64,000 nt of DNA from Clostridium aminobutyricum (lineage in GTDB: Bacteria > Bacillota > Clostridia > Peptostreptococcales > Anaerovoracaceae): contig NZ_JAFJZZ010000008.1 of NCBI RefSeq assembly GCF_017255415.1, positions 38,369 to 102,368 of the forward strand. Direction: 5' to 3'. The notes beneath the pieces are model-generated. The model did no database searches, was not told where the DNA came from, and was given only the letters and a program-made list of their open reading frames with translations. Positions 28,174 through 36,193 of this stretch are shown here, in pieces. How positions within the stretch are numbered: the stretch's first letter is position 1; the number at the start of each line of letters is the position of its first letter. Both the position numbers and the translations under genes were made by a program.

Positions 28174-28191
28174 TTGTTAAATAGAAAACAA
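28174..28191 (+). promoter_or_regulatory. Weaker Rex-like site
   Basis: TTGTTAA-ATAG-AAAACAA, matching 12 of 14 arm positions of the TTGTTAA-N4-TTAACAA dyad used by clostridial Rex redox repressors. It is distal to the promoter. Confidence 0.35.
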
Positions 28192-28290
28192 AATTCGACT
28201 TTTTTCACGTGTTATTATAATAAAATGAGATTTTTTTGATAAATTCAGGGAATACTTTTTTGATTCTCACAAAAATTTGCAAATAATAAG

Positions 28291-28319
28291 TTGCATAAGC
28301 GCTAAATGAGGGGTATAAT
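28291..28319 (+). promoter_or_regulatory. Alcohol dehydrogenase promoter
   Basis: TTGCAT at 28291-28296 and a perfect TATAAT at 28314-28319 with a 17-bp spacer. Confidence 0.75.
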
Positions 28320-28365
28320 GTATACAAAATAGCTGGATATAGAAGCTATGTTTTTTTTAACGCAT

Positions 28366-28383
28366 TTGTTAAAATATTAACAC
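28366..28383 (+). promoter_or_regulatory. Strong Rex-like operator
   Basis: TTGTTAA-AATA-TTAACAC, 13 of 14 matches to the Rex dyad, lying between the promoter and the start codon of an NAD-linked alcohol dehydrogenase. It would relieve repression when NADH is high. Confidence 0.6.
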
Positions 28384-28399
28384 TAAGGAGGGAAAAAAG

Positions 28400-29590
28400 A
28401 TGTCGAGATTTACATTACCAAGAGACTTGTATCACGGAAAGGGTTCTTTAGCAGAACTGAAAAATTTACAAGGTAAGAAAGCCATTTTAGTCGTTGGTGG
28501 GGGATCAATGAAGCGTTTTGGCTTTTTAGATAAAGCGATAGCATACCTGAAGGAAGCCGGAATGGAAATAGAGATTTTTGAAAATGTAGAACCGGATCCG
28601 AGTGTGGAAACTGTCATGAAGGGTGCGGAGGCTATGAAAAAGTTTGAACCGGACTGGATTATTGCCATGGGCGGAGGTTCCCCGATTGATGCGGCAAAAG
28701 CAATGTGGGCATTCTATGAGTACCCTGAGACTACTTTTAACCAGCTCATCATTCCTTTCAACTTCCCTGCATTACGAACAAAGGCAAGATTCTGTGCGAT
28801 TCCTTCTACGTCCGGTACTGCAACAGAAGTGACTGCGTTCAGTGTAATTACTGATTATGCAAAGGGTATCAAGTATCCTTTGGCAGACTTCAATATTACA
28901 CCGGATGTCGCGATCGTAGACCCTGAATTGGCAGAGACTATGCCTCCTAAATTAGCGGCTCATACTGGTATGGACGCCATGACTCATGCCATTGAAGCGT
29001 ATGTTTCCACTCTTCACTGCGATTACACAGACCCTCTTGCATTGCATGCGATTAAGATGGTTCGTGAGTTCTTAAAGAAGTCCTTCGCTGGAGATACAGA
29101 AGCAAGAGCAAGAATGCACAATGCTCAGTGTCTGGCAGGTATGGCATTTTCCAATGCCTTACTAGGTATTGTTCACTCTATGGCTCACAAAACAGGAGCA
29201 GCATACAGCGGCGGACATATCGTACACGGATGTGCCAATGCGATGTATCTTCCTAGAGTGATTCAGTTTAATGCAAAAAATGAGGAAGCTGCTAAGCGAT
29301 ATGCAGAAATTGCAACGTTTGTTGGACTAGAAGGTTCAACAGATGCTGAATTAGTAGATGCTTTGGTAGCGGACATCAAAGCACTGAATGTCTCTGTAGA
29401 AATTCCTTCCTGTATTAAGGAATATGAAGGAGGCATCATTGACGAAGCTGAATTCTTAGAAAAACTTCCGGCAATTGCTGAACTTGCAATCGGAGATGCT
29501 TGTACGGGTTCAAACCCTAGAATTCCTGTTCAGGAAGAGATGGAAAAATTATTAAAGGCTTGTTATTACGGTGAAGATGTAAACTTCTAG
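28400..29590 (+). CDS. Iron-containing alcohol dehydrogenase
   Basis: A 396-residue group III (Fe-ADH) enzyme that reduces aldehydes to alcohols with NAD(P)H, as in butanol or ethanol fermentation. The nucleotide-binding GGGSPIDAAK motif lies near 93. The metal ligands are present: Asp and His in the GMDAMTHAIEAY block, and His in GIVHSMAHK and GGHIVHGCANA. GGAGG precedes the ATG. A consensus promoter and a Rex-like operator point to redox control of fermentation. Substrate chain length cannot be decided from sequence. Confidence 0.9.
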   Translation: MSRFTLPRDLYHGKGSLAELKNLQGKKAILVVGGGSMKRFGFLDKAIAYLKEAGMEIEIFENVEPDPSVETVMKGAEAMKKFEPDWIIAMGGGSPIDAAKAMWAFYEYPETTFNQLIIPFNFPALRTKARFCAIPSTSGTATEVTAFSVITDYAKGIKYPLADFNITPDVAIVDPELAETMPPKLAAHTGMDAMTHAIEAYVSTLHCDYTDPLALHAIKMVREFLKKSFAGDTEARARMHNAQCLAGMAFSNALLGIVHSMAHKTGAAYSGGHIVHGCANAMYLPRVIQFNAKNEEAAKRYAEIATFVGLEGSTDAELVDALVADIKALNVSVEIPSCIKEYEGGIIDEAEFLEKLPAIAELAIGDACTGSNPRIPVQEEMEKLLKACYYGEDVNF

Positions 29591-29646
29591 AAGAAATAAA
29601 CTCTTTCTGAGCGACACGATTACTAAGGCATTGAATAATAATGATT

Positions 29647-29738
29647 AAAAACCTCTACAAAAAGAATATGCCCTCTATGGCAGATAATTAACTATCTGTA
29701 CAAAAAGGGCATATCTCAGGATGTAGAGGTTTTATTTT
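29647..29738. terminator. Triple nested hairpin, bidirectional terminator
   Basis: Three nested stems: outer AAAACCTCTACA / TGTAGAGGTTTT (29647-29658 and 29722-29733), middle ATATGCCC / GGGCATAT (29666-29673 and 29707-29714), inner CAGATA / TATCTG (29681-29698). T-rich sequence follows the outer stem on the forward strand. It overlaps the end of the convergent reverse gene. Confidence 0.75.
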
Positions 29739-30736
29739 ATATATAGTGAGCTGAATAAGGGTAAAGCGACACTTTTTCTATTGGAAGATATTCCTCCATT
29801 TCCTCCCCCGTTGTTAGGAAGGGTGCCATTCCCGTTGTTAGGCAAGGTGCCGTTCCCATTGTTAGGCAAGGTGCCGTTCCCGTTGTTAGGAAGGGTGCTG
29901 TTCCCGTTGTTAGGCAAGGTGCCGTTCCCATTGTTAGGCAAGGTGCCGTTCCCATTGTTAGGCAAGGTGCCATTCCCGTTGTTAGGAAGGGTACCGTTCC
30001 CGTTGTTAGGCAAGGTGCCGTTTCCATTGTTAGGTAGATTAATATTGCCATTATTCCCTTCCATTCCTTCTAGAGAGATTAGGCTTTGTAAAGGTGGCTC
30101 TTCCACAATGATCGCTTCAAGCCCAGGGGCTTCTCCTACAAGCCCTAAGACGTAAAGGGTGTAAGATTTATTTGGTTCAAGGGTAAGGTTAGGAACAGAA
30201 AGAACCACGGCAGGAGTACCCATCAATCGCACTTGAAGTGTGCCAGTGGATGGATCAACAGGAATGGATGGCGTTACTTGTCTAAATGGAACATTCCCAA
30301 ATAATATCGTTCCGTCTGACATAGTGATGTCTACGGAAGGAGCATTGGGAGCTAAATGGGCAAAGCGAACCATCGCTGTAGTGTTATCTGTTGCCTGATT
30401 TGATTCCGGAATCTCCAGAAATTCTATATTGTTTAACCTTCCGATTGCTGCAAGGGTAAGAATCTCGTCCGTTGTTAGCGTGACCGTTTGCGTCAGAGCC
30501 GGGCGATCATCTGTTCCAGTAGGATAAATCGAAAATTGATGAGGTTCAGCAGTCAGAGGAAAGTAACCGATATATTCGCCGAAAGGAATATTTTTTGAAA
30601 TTAGCCTAGCATAAGAATAGATATCTACGTTAGGAGCGTCCGGAACTGCATGTAAAAAACGGAAAAAACCTACACTGGGAAGTATATAAGGCTTTGCCTT
30701 CGCTTTTTTTTCATAAATTGTATTATAATAATGCAT
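29732..30736 (-). CDS. DUF4397-domain protein with C-terminal LPNNGNGT repeats
   Basis: A 334-residue protein. Two DUF4397-type beta-sandwich units (FFRFLHAVPDAPNVDIYSYARL and VRFAHLAPNAPSVDITMSDGT) occupy about residues 20-225, a domain found in cell-surface proteins. The C-terminal part is ten tandem copies of an eight-residue LPNNGNGT unit encoded by a 24-bp minisatellite. No signal peptide is visible, so export is uncertain. LPNNG only loosely resembles a sortase motif and no membrane tail follows. AGAGGTG precedes the ATG. Length probably varies between strains. Confidence 0.75.
   Translation of the reverse strand: MHYYNTIYEKKAKAKPYILPSVGFFRFLHAVPDAPNVDIYSYARLISKNIPFGEYIGYFPLTAEPHQFSIYPTGTDDRPALTQTVTLTTDEILTLAAIGRLNNIEFLEIPESNQATDNTTAMVRFAHLAPNAPSVDITMSDGTILFGNVPFRQVTPSIPVDPSTGTLQVRLMGTPAVVLSVPNLTLEPNKSYTLYVLGLVGEAPGLEAIIVEEPPLQSLISLEGMEGNNGNINLPNNGNGTLPNNGNGTLPNNGNGTLPNNGNGTLPNNGNGTLPNNGNSTLPNNGNGTLPNNGNGTLPNNGNGTLPNNGGGNGGISSNRKSVALPLFSSLYIK
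29811..30037 (-). repeat. 24-bp minisatellite, nine full copies plus one partial
   Basis: Nine contiguous 24-bp units beginning TTGTTAGG on the forward strand (29811-30026) plus 11 bases of a tenth. Units differ at a few positions (AAGGGT/CAAGGT, CCG/CTG). The period keeps the reading frame, so copy changes would lengthen or shorten the protein tail. Confidence 0.95.
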
Positions 30737-30863
30737 TATTTCACCTCTTTAAATGTATTTAAACTGATTTTGAAAGAATTCATTTCATATATAGTATATG
30801 ACTCTTATATATATAGGTGAAAAGAGCGGTTTAAAAGCCGGAACTATAAAAGGGAGTGAGGCT

Positions 30864-31274
30864 GTGATCTATAAAAATATAATTTTGTTTATAATGGGGA
30901 GTGGTCTGTATTATCTGCTTGAACTTTTTTGGCGGGGATACTCTCATTGGACAATGGGCATAGTGGGAGGTTTGTCTTTTGTGCTGATAGGTTCAATCAA
31001 TGAACATTTGTCTTGGAAAACACCATTGTGGAAGCAGGCCGGCATTGGAACTTTGATCATCTTAACATTGGAATTTATAACAGGGTGTATCGTGAATATC
31101 TGGCTCGGCTGGCAAATCTGGGATTATTCCGACATGCCTTTTAATCTGCTAGGACAGATTTCACTGCCATTTGCTGGCCTATGGTTTATCCTTTCAGCCT
31201 TAGCCATTATTCTGGATGATGTCCTGAGAAGCTTTTTATTCCATGAGCGGTTTGAGGGATATAGGATTTATTAA
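30864..31274 (+). CDS. CmpB-like (putative ABC transporter type IV) membrane protein
   Basis: A 136-residue membrane protein with four hydrophobic segments. It has the pattern ELFWRGYSHWTMGIVGGLSF..LEFITGCIVNIWLGWQIWDYSDMPFNLLGQISLPF of the PF06541-type family (called putative ABC-transporter type IV, although transport is unproven). GTG at 30864 is chosen because GGGAGTG lies just upstream; an ATG at 30798 is in frame but has no ribosome site. A homologue is at 50181-50636. Confidence 0.75.
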   Translation: MIYKNIILFIMGSGLYYLLELFWRGYSHWTMGIVGGLSFVLIGSINEHLSWKTPLWKQAGIGTLIILTLEFITGCIVNIWLGWQIWDYSDMPFNLLGQISLPFAGLWFILSALAIILDDVLRSFLFHERFEGYRIY

Positions 31275-31295
31275 CAATTTCTTCATGAAACTATA

Positions 31296-31324
31296 TTGGA
31301 ATTTAATACCTAAAATGATATAAT
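31296..31324 (+). promoter_or_regulatory. Promoter of SPFH/zinc-ribbon operon
   Basis: TTGGAA at 31296-31301, TATAAT at 31319-31324, 17-bp spacer, about 105 bp ahead of the SPFH gene. Confidence 0.6.
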
Positions 31325-31429
31325 CAAACAAGTTTGAGAGAAAGCATTTAAGATCAAGATGAACGTTTAAAATGATAGCAAGTATTGTTAGAAAACTAGA
31401 CTATATCGAATAATCAGGGGAGGTTTAAG

Positions 31430-32749
31430 ATGGCTATAATAGACGTAGTAAAATATAATGGCACTCCGGATGTGTTTGCGTGGAAATATCCAAGTGAGGA
31501 ACTCGGAACGTGGTCGCAATTAGTTGTAAATGAATCCCAAGAAGCAATCCTGTTTAAAGATGGAATGGCCTTAGATGTATTTGGCAGCGGACGTTATACA
31601 CTGGATACACCAAATATTCCTATCCTAAATAATATTGTTAATTTACCTTTTGGTGGGAGATCCCCTTTTGCGGCTGAAGTTTGGTATGTCAATAAAGCAT
31701 TCTCCTTGGATATTAAATGGGGAACTGCTACACCTATACAAATACAAGATGCAAAATACGGTATTTTTATACCTATTCGGGCAAATGGCGTATTCGGCTT
31801 ACAGATAAAGGACTCAAAACAGTTCTTGCTTAAACTGGTTGGCACATTATCTTCTTTTAATAAAGCCGATATGGTGAAATTTTTTAGAGGGCTCTATATC
31901 ACGAAAGTAAAAGATGCTGTTTCGCAATATATTGTGAATAAACAAATCAGTATGCTTGAAATCAATGCTTACATAGATGAACTTTCAAATTTTATGAAAG
32001 AGCGCATTGAGCCAACGATGTCGGAATATGGGATCAAATTGGTTAATTTTTATATAAATGACTTAAGTGTTCCGGAGGACGATTCGGCCGTTATAAAGCT
32101 TAAAGAAGCATTAGCCAAGAAAGCAGAAATGAATATACTGGGCTACAATTACCAGCAAGAGCGATCATTTGATACGCTTGAGGGCGCCGCTAAAAATCCC
32201 GGAGCTGCGGTCTCCCCTCTTATGGGTGCAGGAATTGGGCTTGGTATAGGAGCCGGACTTGGTGAAGCTGTCAGCAATTCATTCGGAACGATAGCCGGTG
32301 TAATAAACACAAATGCCGTGAAAGCAAAAGAATGCCCTAATTGCCATACTGTTATGGCAGCTGCGCAGAGGTTTTGCGGAGCATGCGGCTGTGATACGGA
32401 GAAAATAGAGGGTAATCAAAAAGAGGTAACTTTCTGCAATGAATGCGGCTGCGAATTAAATCCGAAGATTAAGTTCTGCCCGAACTGTGGGAATAAATAT
32501 AACCCTTGCCCGAGCTGTGGTGCAGATTTAGAAGAAGGGGCAACCTCTTGCAGCAAATGCGGCTATGATGTGGGAGCACAATGTCCGAAATGTGGAGCGA
32601 TACTTCCGAGCAAGGTGAAATTTTGTCCGGAATGCGGAGAATCCTTAACTAAGAAATGCCCTAAATGCGATAGTATCATCGAAGGCAACCCTAAATTCTG
32701 TCTGGAATGCGGAGAAAAGCTGGTTGCGGATGCAGAAAATGCGCAATAG
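31430..32749 (+). CDS. SPFH-domain protein with five C-terminal zinc ribbons (YdjI-like)
   Basis: A 439-residue protein. The N-terminal 230 residues form an SPFH/YdjI-type (virion core-like) domain: DVVKYNGTPDVFAWKYPSEELGTWSQLVVNESQEAILFKDG and GSGRYTLDTPNIPIL. A Gly/Ala-rich segment (about 255-290) could touch or cross the membrane. The tail holds ten CxxC knuckles forming five zinc ribbons. In Bacillus, YdjI works with membrane anchors YdjG/YdjH and a PspA homologue in membrane-stress response; no pspA is seen here. AGGGGAGG precedes the ATG. It heads an operon with three membrane zinc-ribbon paralogues. Confidence 0.85.
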   Translation: MAIIDVVKYNGTPDVFAWKYPSEELGTWSQLVVNESQEAILFKDGMALDVFGSGRYTLDTPNIPILNNIVNLPFGGRSPFAAEVWYVNKAFSLDIKWGTATPIQIQDAKYGIFIPIRANGVFGLQIKDSKQFLLKLVGTLSSFNKADMVKFFRGLYITKVKDAVSQYIVNKQISMLEINAYIDELSNFMKERIEPTMSEYGIKLVNFYINDLSVPEDDSAVIKLKEALAKKAEMNILGYNYQQERSFDTLEGAAKNPGAAVSPLMGAGIGLGIGAGLGEAVSNSFGTIAGVINTNAVKAKECPNCHTVMAAAQRFCGACGCDTEKIEGNQKEVTFCNECGCELNPKIKFCPNCGNKYNPCPSCGADLEEGATSCSKCGYDVGAQCPKCGAILPSKVKFCPECGESLTKKCPKCDSIIEGNPKFCLECGEKLVADAENAQ

Positions 32750-32782
32750 AGAATTTTAGTACAATAATAGGAGATATTTAGT

Positions 32783-33352
32783 ATGTATTATTCACAGGAG
32801 CCACTCAAGACAAATGCTATTATAGGACGAATTCAACTTATATTGGGCGGATTGATTATACTTTTTTTTGGGTCCATTTTAGTTTCGTTTATCGTTAATG
32901 GAGAAGATGCCACCATTGACGCATATATATTATTAAGTATAATAATTTATCTTGGGATAAGGCTTTCTAAGGCAGGATATAAACGAGCAGAACTAATTAA
33001 AGTTTTCAAGAACTATATGAATAAATTACCAGAAAAATCGATTTACTCTATGGACGACCTTGCTAACGAACTGGGAGATTCCCCTGAAGTGATAAAAGAA
33101 AATCTCCAAATGATGATGGAAAAACGATTCTTTTCAGAAAATCTAAAAGGCGCGTATATAAATAAAGAAAAAAATACACTTATTTTTCCTAATTTTATAG
33201 AGGAAGAATATGAAGACGACGAAGAATCAGAAAGCGATGATAATCCTGACGAAGAATTTAGGGTATTAAACTGTCCTAACTGTGGTGGCATTAATAGAGT
33301 TAAAATAGGTAGGACTCAAGAATGCGAGTTTTGTGGATCATCTATTAATTGA
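32783..33352 (+). CDS. Two-TM, winged-helix, zinc-ribbon protein, paralogue 1
   Basis: A 189-residue protein with two membrane helices near the N-terminus (about 13-37 and 47-61). A winged-helix-like segment follows (SIYSMDDLANELGDSPEVIKENLQMMMEKRFF..GAYINKEKNTLIF) that resembles PCI-type helices, then an acidic linker and a C-terminal zinc ribbon CPNCGGINRVKIG..ECEFCGSSI. AGGAGA precedes the ATG. It follows the SPFH gene by 33 bp and is first of three tandem paralogues. The soluble part probably faces the cytoplasm; the function is unknown. Confidence 0.75.
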   Translation: MYYSQEPLKTNAIIGRIQLILGGLIILFFGSILVSFIVNGEDATIDAYILLSIIIYLGIRLSKAGYKRAELIKVFKNYMNKLPEKSIYSMDDLANELGDSPEVIKENLQMMMEKRFFSENLKGAYINKEKNTLIFPNFIEEEYEDDEESESDDNPDEEFRVLNCPNCGGINRVKIGRTQECEFCGSSIN

Positions 33353-33394
33353 CATCTTAAATGAAATAATAGAAAACAATATAGAGGTATAATA

Positions 33395-34009
33395 ATGGAT
33401 CATTTTAAAAAAAAGTTTACTGGGCGAAAAGCAGCAGCCTTTGTTTTGTTGGTATATGGAGGTTTTTTCATATTCAGTTTTGGAATGGCGAACTCATTTG
33501 ACAGCGCAACGAGTGATGGTACAAAACTAGTTTGTTCTATATTTACTATACTTGGTATCGTGATGGTTTTTATTGGGAACAGAAAAAGACGTCTGCATAA
33601 AAAGTATTCTTCCTATGCAACTATAATTTCGCTGGATCAAACAGGTTCAATACGACGTTATGCAGCTAGTATGGGCGTATCACAGGAAGTAGTAAAAAAA
33701 GACCTTCAACGACTAATAGCGAAGAAATATTTTAATGATGCATACATGGATGAACAAGCAAATAGGATTGTTTTCCCTTGGAATAGTGATGATAATGAAA
33801 CGTACGAGGAGAATGACGAAGAAGACGTGGAAGACTACTCCGAGGAAGAGGCGGAGGAAGACATGGAAGACTACTCCGAAGAAGATACGGAAAAAAATAC
33901 GGAAAATAAATATACTACCGTGAGCTGCAAAAACTGCGGCGGTATCAATAACGTAATAGTGGGAAAAGTCCACGAGTGTGAATATTGTGGCTCTCCAATT
34001 TCACAATAA
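33395..34009 (+). CDS. Two-TM, winged-helix, zinc-ribbon protein, paralogue 2
   Basis: A 204-residue paralogue with the same order: two membrane helices (about 12-32 and 46-64), winged helix (GSIRRYAASMGVSQEVVKKDLQRLIAKKYFNDAYMDEQANRIVFP), a long acidic linker and zinc ribbon SCKNCGGINNVIVG..ECEYCGSPI. The linker contains a recent in-frame duplication of about 30 bp encoding E-D-x-E-D-Y-S-E-E twice (near 33825-33885). AGAGGT precedes the ATG, 42 bp after paralogue 1. Confidence 0.75.
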   Translation: MDHFKKKFTGRKAAAFVLLVYGGFFIFSFGMANSFDSATSDGTKLVCSIFTILGIVMVFIGNRKRRLHKKYSSYATIISLDQTGSIRRYAASMGVSQEVVKKDLQRLIAKKYFNDAYMDEQANRIVFPWNSDDNETYEENDEEDVEDYSEEEAEEDMEDYSEEDTEKNTENKYTTVSCKNCGGINNVIVGKVHECEYCGSPISQ

Positions 34010-34054
34010 TTTGTTGTCGGTAATAAACAAAACGTATACGAAGGAGGACTGCTA

Positions 34055-34612
34055 ATGGAAAAAAATAATAGAAAAATTGTTACTACGCGCAAATCAGGTG
34101 CAACGTTGCAATTAATAGTCGGGGCACTTCTGACACTTGTATTTGGTGTCACAGCCCTCACTGCTTCCTTTGATAATGTGGAGGACGGGGCAGGTTTAGT
34201 ATTGACATTTTATATCCTCACTGCACTAAGTATAAAGATGATTATTTCTAGCAGACAGAAAAAAGAACTGAATAATAAGGTGGAGAGTTATGTTGCAAGA
34301 CTAGTGAAGGAGCCTTATGGTTCCATTGATAAGCTTGCCGCCAGCATGGGAACCTCATCTGACGCCGTAAAAAAAGATCTGCAAGAATTAATTAAAAAGA
34401 AATACTTTGGGACTGCATACATAGATGAAATAAAAAATAGAATTGTTCTTTTTCCGGATTCGGATAAAGAGGATTACTTTGTAGAAGAAAATAAGCCAGA
34501 GCAAAAGGTAGCGTATGCTGCTATAAGCTGCAAAAACTGCGGCGGAATCAATAAGGTAATCGCAGGGGGCGTCCACGAGTGTGATTACTGCGGTTCCCCA
34601 ATTGAATCATAA
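34055..34612 (+). CDS. Two-TM, winged-helix, zinc-ribbon protein, paralogue 3
   Basis: A 185-residue third copy: membrane helices about 17-38 and 48-66, winged helix (GSIDKLAASMGTSSDAVKKDLQELIKKKYFGTAYIDEIKNRIVLFP), a short linker and zinc ribbon SCKNCGGINKVIAG..ECDYCGSPI. It is closer to paralogue 2 than to 1. AAGGAGG precedes the ATG, 45 bp after paralogue 2. A terminator follows, closing the four-gene operon. Confidence 0.75.
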   Translation: MEKNNRKIVTTRKSGATLQLIVGALLTLVFGVTALTASFDNVEDGAGLVLTFYILTALSIKMIISSRQKKELNNKVESYVARLVKEPYGSIDKLAASMGTSSDAVKKDLQELIKKKYFGTAYIDEIKNRIVLFPDSDKEDYFVEENKPEQKVAYAAISCKNCGGINKVIAGGVHECDYCGSPIES

Positions 34613-34626
34613 GAACCTTTAACAAT

Positions 34627-34666
34627 AACCCCTTAAATGTAAAAAGATATACGAAGGGGTTTTTAT
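34627..34666 (+). terminator. Terminator of SPFH/zinc-ribbon operon
   Basis: An 8-bp stem AACCCCTT / AAGGGGTT followed by TTTTATT. Confidence 0.75.
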
Positions 34667-34767
34667 TATGCGAAAAATCACTTATCCACACCTTGAATTA
34701 ATTTTAAATGTATTTTAAATCAACCCCAGCATAATGTTATAAAATCAACAGATATAAGGGGGAGTTC

Positions 34768-35925
34768 ATGTTTTATATACAAGATCCGAGAATTGAGAGT
34801 TCATTTTTATTAAATGAAGCGTTATTAGATGCTTGCCGGTATGCTCTTTATGGAGCAGGAACCTATGCTTTTGTGTCTGCAGACGGAATTCAGCTGCTAA
34901 TGAAAAACAGTGCGTTTGAAGAATTTATGAACGAAGGACATTATTTCTTATTAATGGGAACGGATGAGATTACAAACACCAAATCTTTAAAAAAAGCAGA
35001 GCAATTTTGCAGCTTCTATCCGAATCTGACGGTCAGAGCTTTTGTGCATCATACCTCGGGCTCCACCTTTCATCCGAAATTTAGTTGGTTCAAATACGAA
35101 CAAGGAGGGGTTCTCGTACTGGGTTCGGGCAATCTTACAGCAAAAGGCTTGAGGAGAAATACGGAAGCTTTTGTGGTGCAGCCGCTTGATGAGGCTGAGA
35201 TCCTGATTATTGAACAAAAATGGAATGAATGGATTGAAAGCTCACAACATTGTATTAAGGAGCTGGATGATCCGGAAGTTGTTCGGAAGGCAGAACAAAA
35301 CACCAAAAATATGTTCGAAAAAATTATGCAAGTGCAGCCTTATCCGCCTACTCAATCTATTGATAAAGGGAAGATTTCTGGGGATTGGGTCATATCGGGA
35401 AAAGCCGGAAGAAATACTATAACAGAAGATGAAGAGGATGCATGGTACTCTGCTGGTGAAAGCAATGTGTTAATTGCAGAAATACCGATTCCTCATGAAC
35501 GAAAACGGAACCGTTTGATTTCATTCAATATGGAACCTACCTTGGCAAAGAATTTTTTTGATCGTGAACTCGATTCAGAGTACCCGGTTGTTCTGAGGCA
35601 GGTAACAGAAAAAGGGGATTTGAAAGAGGTTGAGACAGCGGTTGTGCGTTTAAACTCCGGAGGCAAGTATCAGATAGAACTGGGAGGGACCTATGTAAGA
35701 AAATTTTATGAAGAAAATCGTATGATCGGTGTTTTTGTGAAATTATCCGTTCGTACATTCCTTTATATGATGGTTACCCCTGACAGTCCTTACTATCAAG
35801 CATTAAAAGAAGAATTGAACAATTATCGATGGGATATGAATCATCTGGTACACTATGAAACCGATGCAGGGACGCTGCAAAGCATGGTCCGTTCATTGCC
35901 TGTTTTAGAATATAATAGAATGTAG
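34768..35925 (+). CDS. Phospholipase D-fold (nuclease-like) protein
   Basis: A 385-residue soluble protein. Residues of a single HKD-type active site are visible: STFHPKFSWFKYEQGGVLVLGSGNLTAKGLRRNTEAFV, the HxK and GSGNLT pattern of PLD-fold phosphodiesterases, including those in restriction enzymes (NgoFVII-like) and helicase-associated defence proteins. Such proteins usually work as dimers. The C-terminal half (after about 200) is a separate domain I do not recognise. GGGGGAG precedes the ATG. It has its own terminator and stands just after the SPFH operon. Substrate, DNA or lipid, is undecided. Confidence 0.75.
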   Translation: MFYIQDPRIESSFLLNEALLDACRYALYGAGTYAFVSADGIQLLMKNSAFEEFMNEGHYFLLMGTDEITNTKSLKKAEQFCSFYPNLTVRAFVHHTSGSTFHPKFSWFKYEQGGVLVLGSGNLTAKGLRRNTEAFVVQPLDEAEILIIEQKWNEWIESSQHCIKELDDPEVVRKAEQNTKNMFEKIMQVQPYPPTQSIDKGKISGDWVISGKAGRNTITEDEEDAWYSAGESNVLIAEIPIPHERKRNRLISFNMEPTLAKNFFDRELDSEYPVVLRQVTEKGDLKEVETAVVRLNSGGKYQIELGGTYVRKFYEENRMIGVFVKLSVRTFLYMMVTPDSPYYQALKEELNNYRWDMNHLVHYETDAGTLQSMVRSLPVLEYNRM

Positions 35926-35933
35926 GTGTCATA

Positions 35934-35975
35934 AAGGCAGAGCCTGTTTCGAAGAGAATGGGTTCTGCCTTTCTT
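35934..35975 (+). terminator. Terminator of PLD-fold gene
   Basis: An 11-bp stem AAGGCAGAGCC / GGTTCTGCCTT (one G-U) followed by TCTTGCTTT. Confidence 0.7.
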
Positions 35976-36193
35976 GCTTTCAGGTGCCTAACAGTTGAAA
36001 AAGTCATAGTTTTTTAAGCCGTTTTAACCTCCGAAAGGTAAAGGGTAATTTTCCTTAATAAATTTTGTAAATTATAAACAAATTTTTAAAAAATCAATTT
36101 ATTTGGCTCAAAAAGTATTACAATAGAATTGACTGATTTTTTATTTTTTTATGACAATTTTGTAAAATGTAGTTTAGAAAGGAATACAGAACT

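Noticed and set aside
29811..30037. CRISPR array
   Set aside because: Units are directly adjacent 24-mers with no unique spacers and lie inside a coding frame.
29811..30037. Sortase LPXTG anchor in LPNNG repeats
   Set aside because: No following hydrophobic helix and basic tail, and no signal peptide.
29737..30051. Threonine/proline repeat ORFs in other frames of the minisatellite
   Set aside because: They arise because a 24-bp repeat keeps every frame open; no ribosome site.
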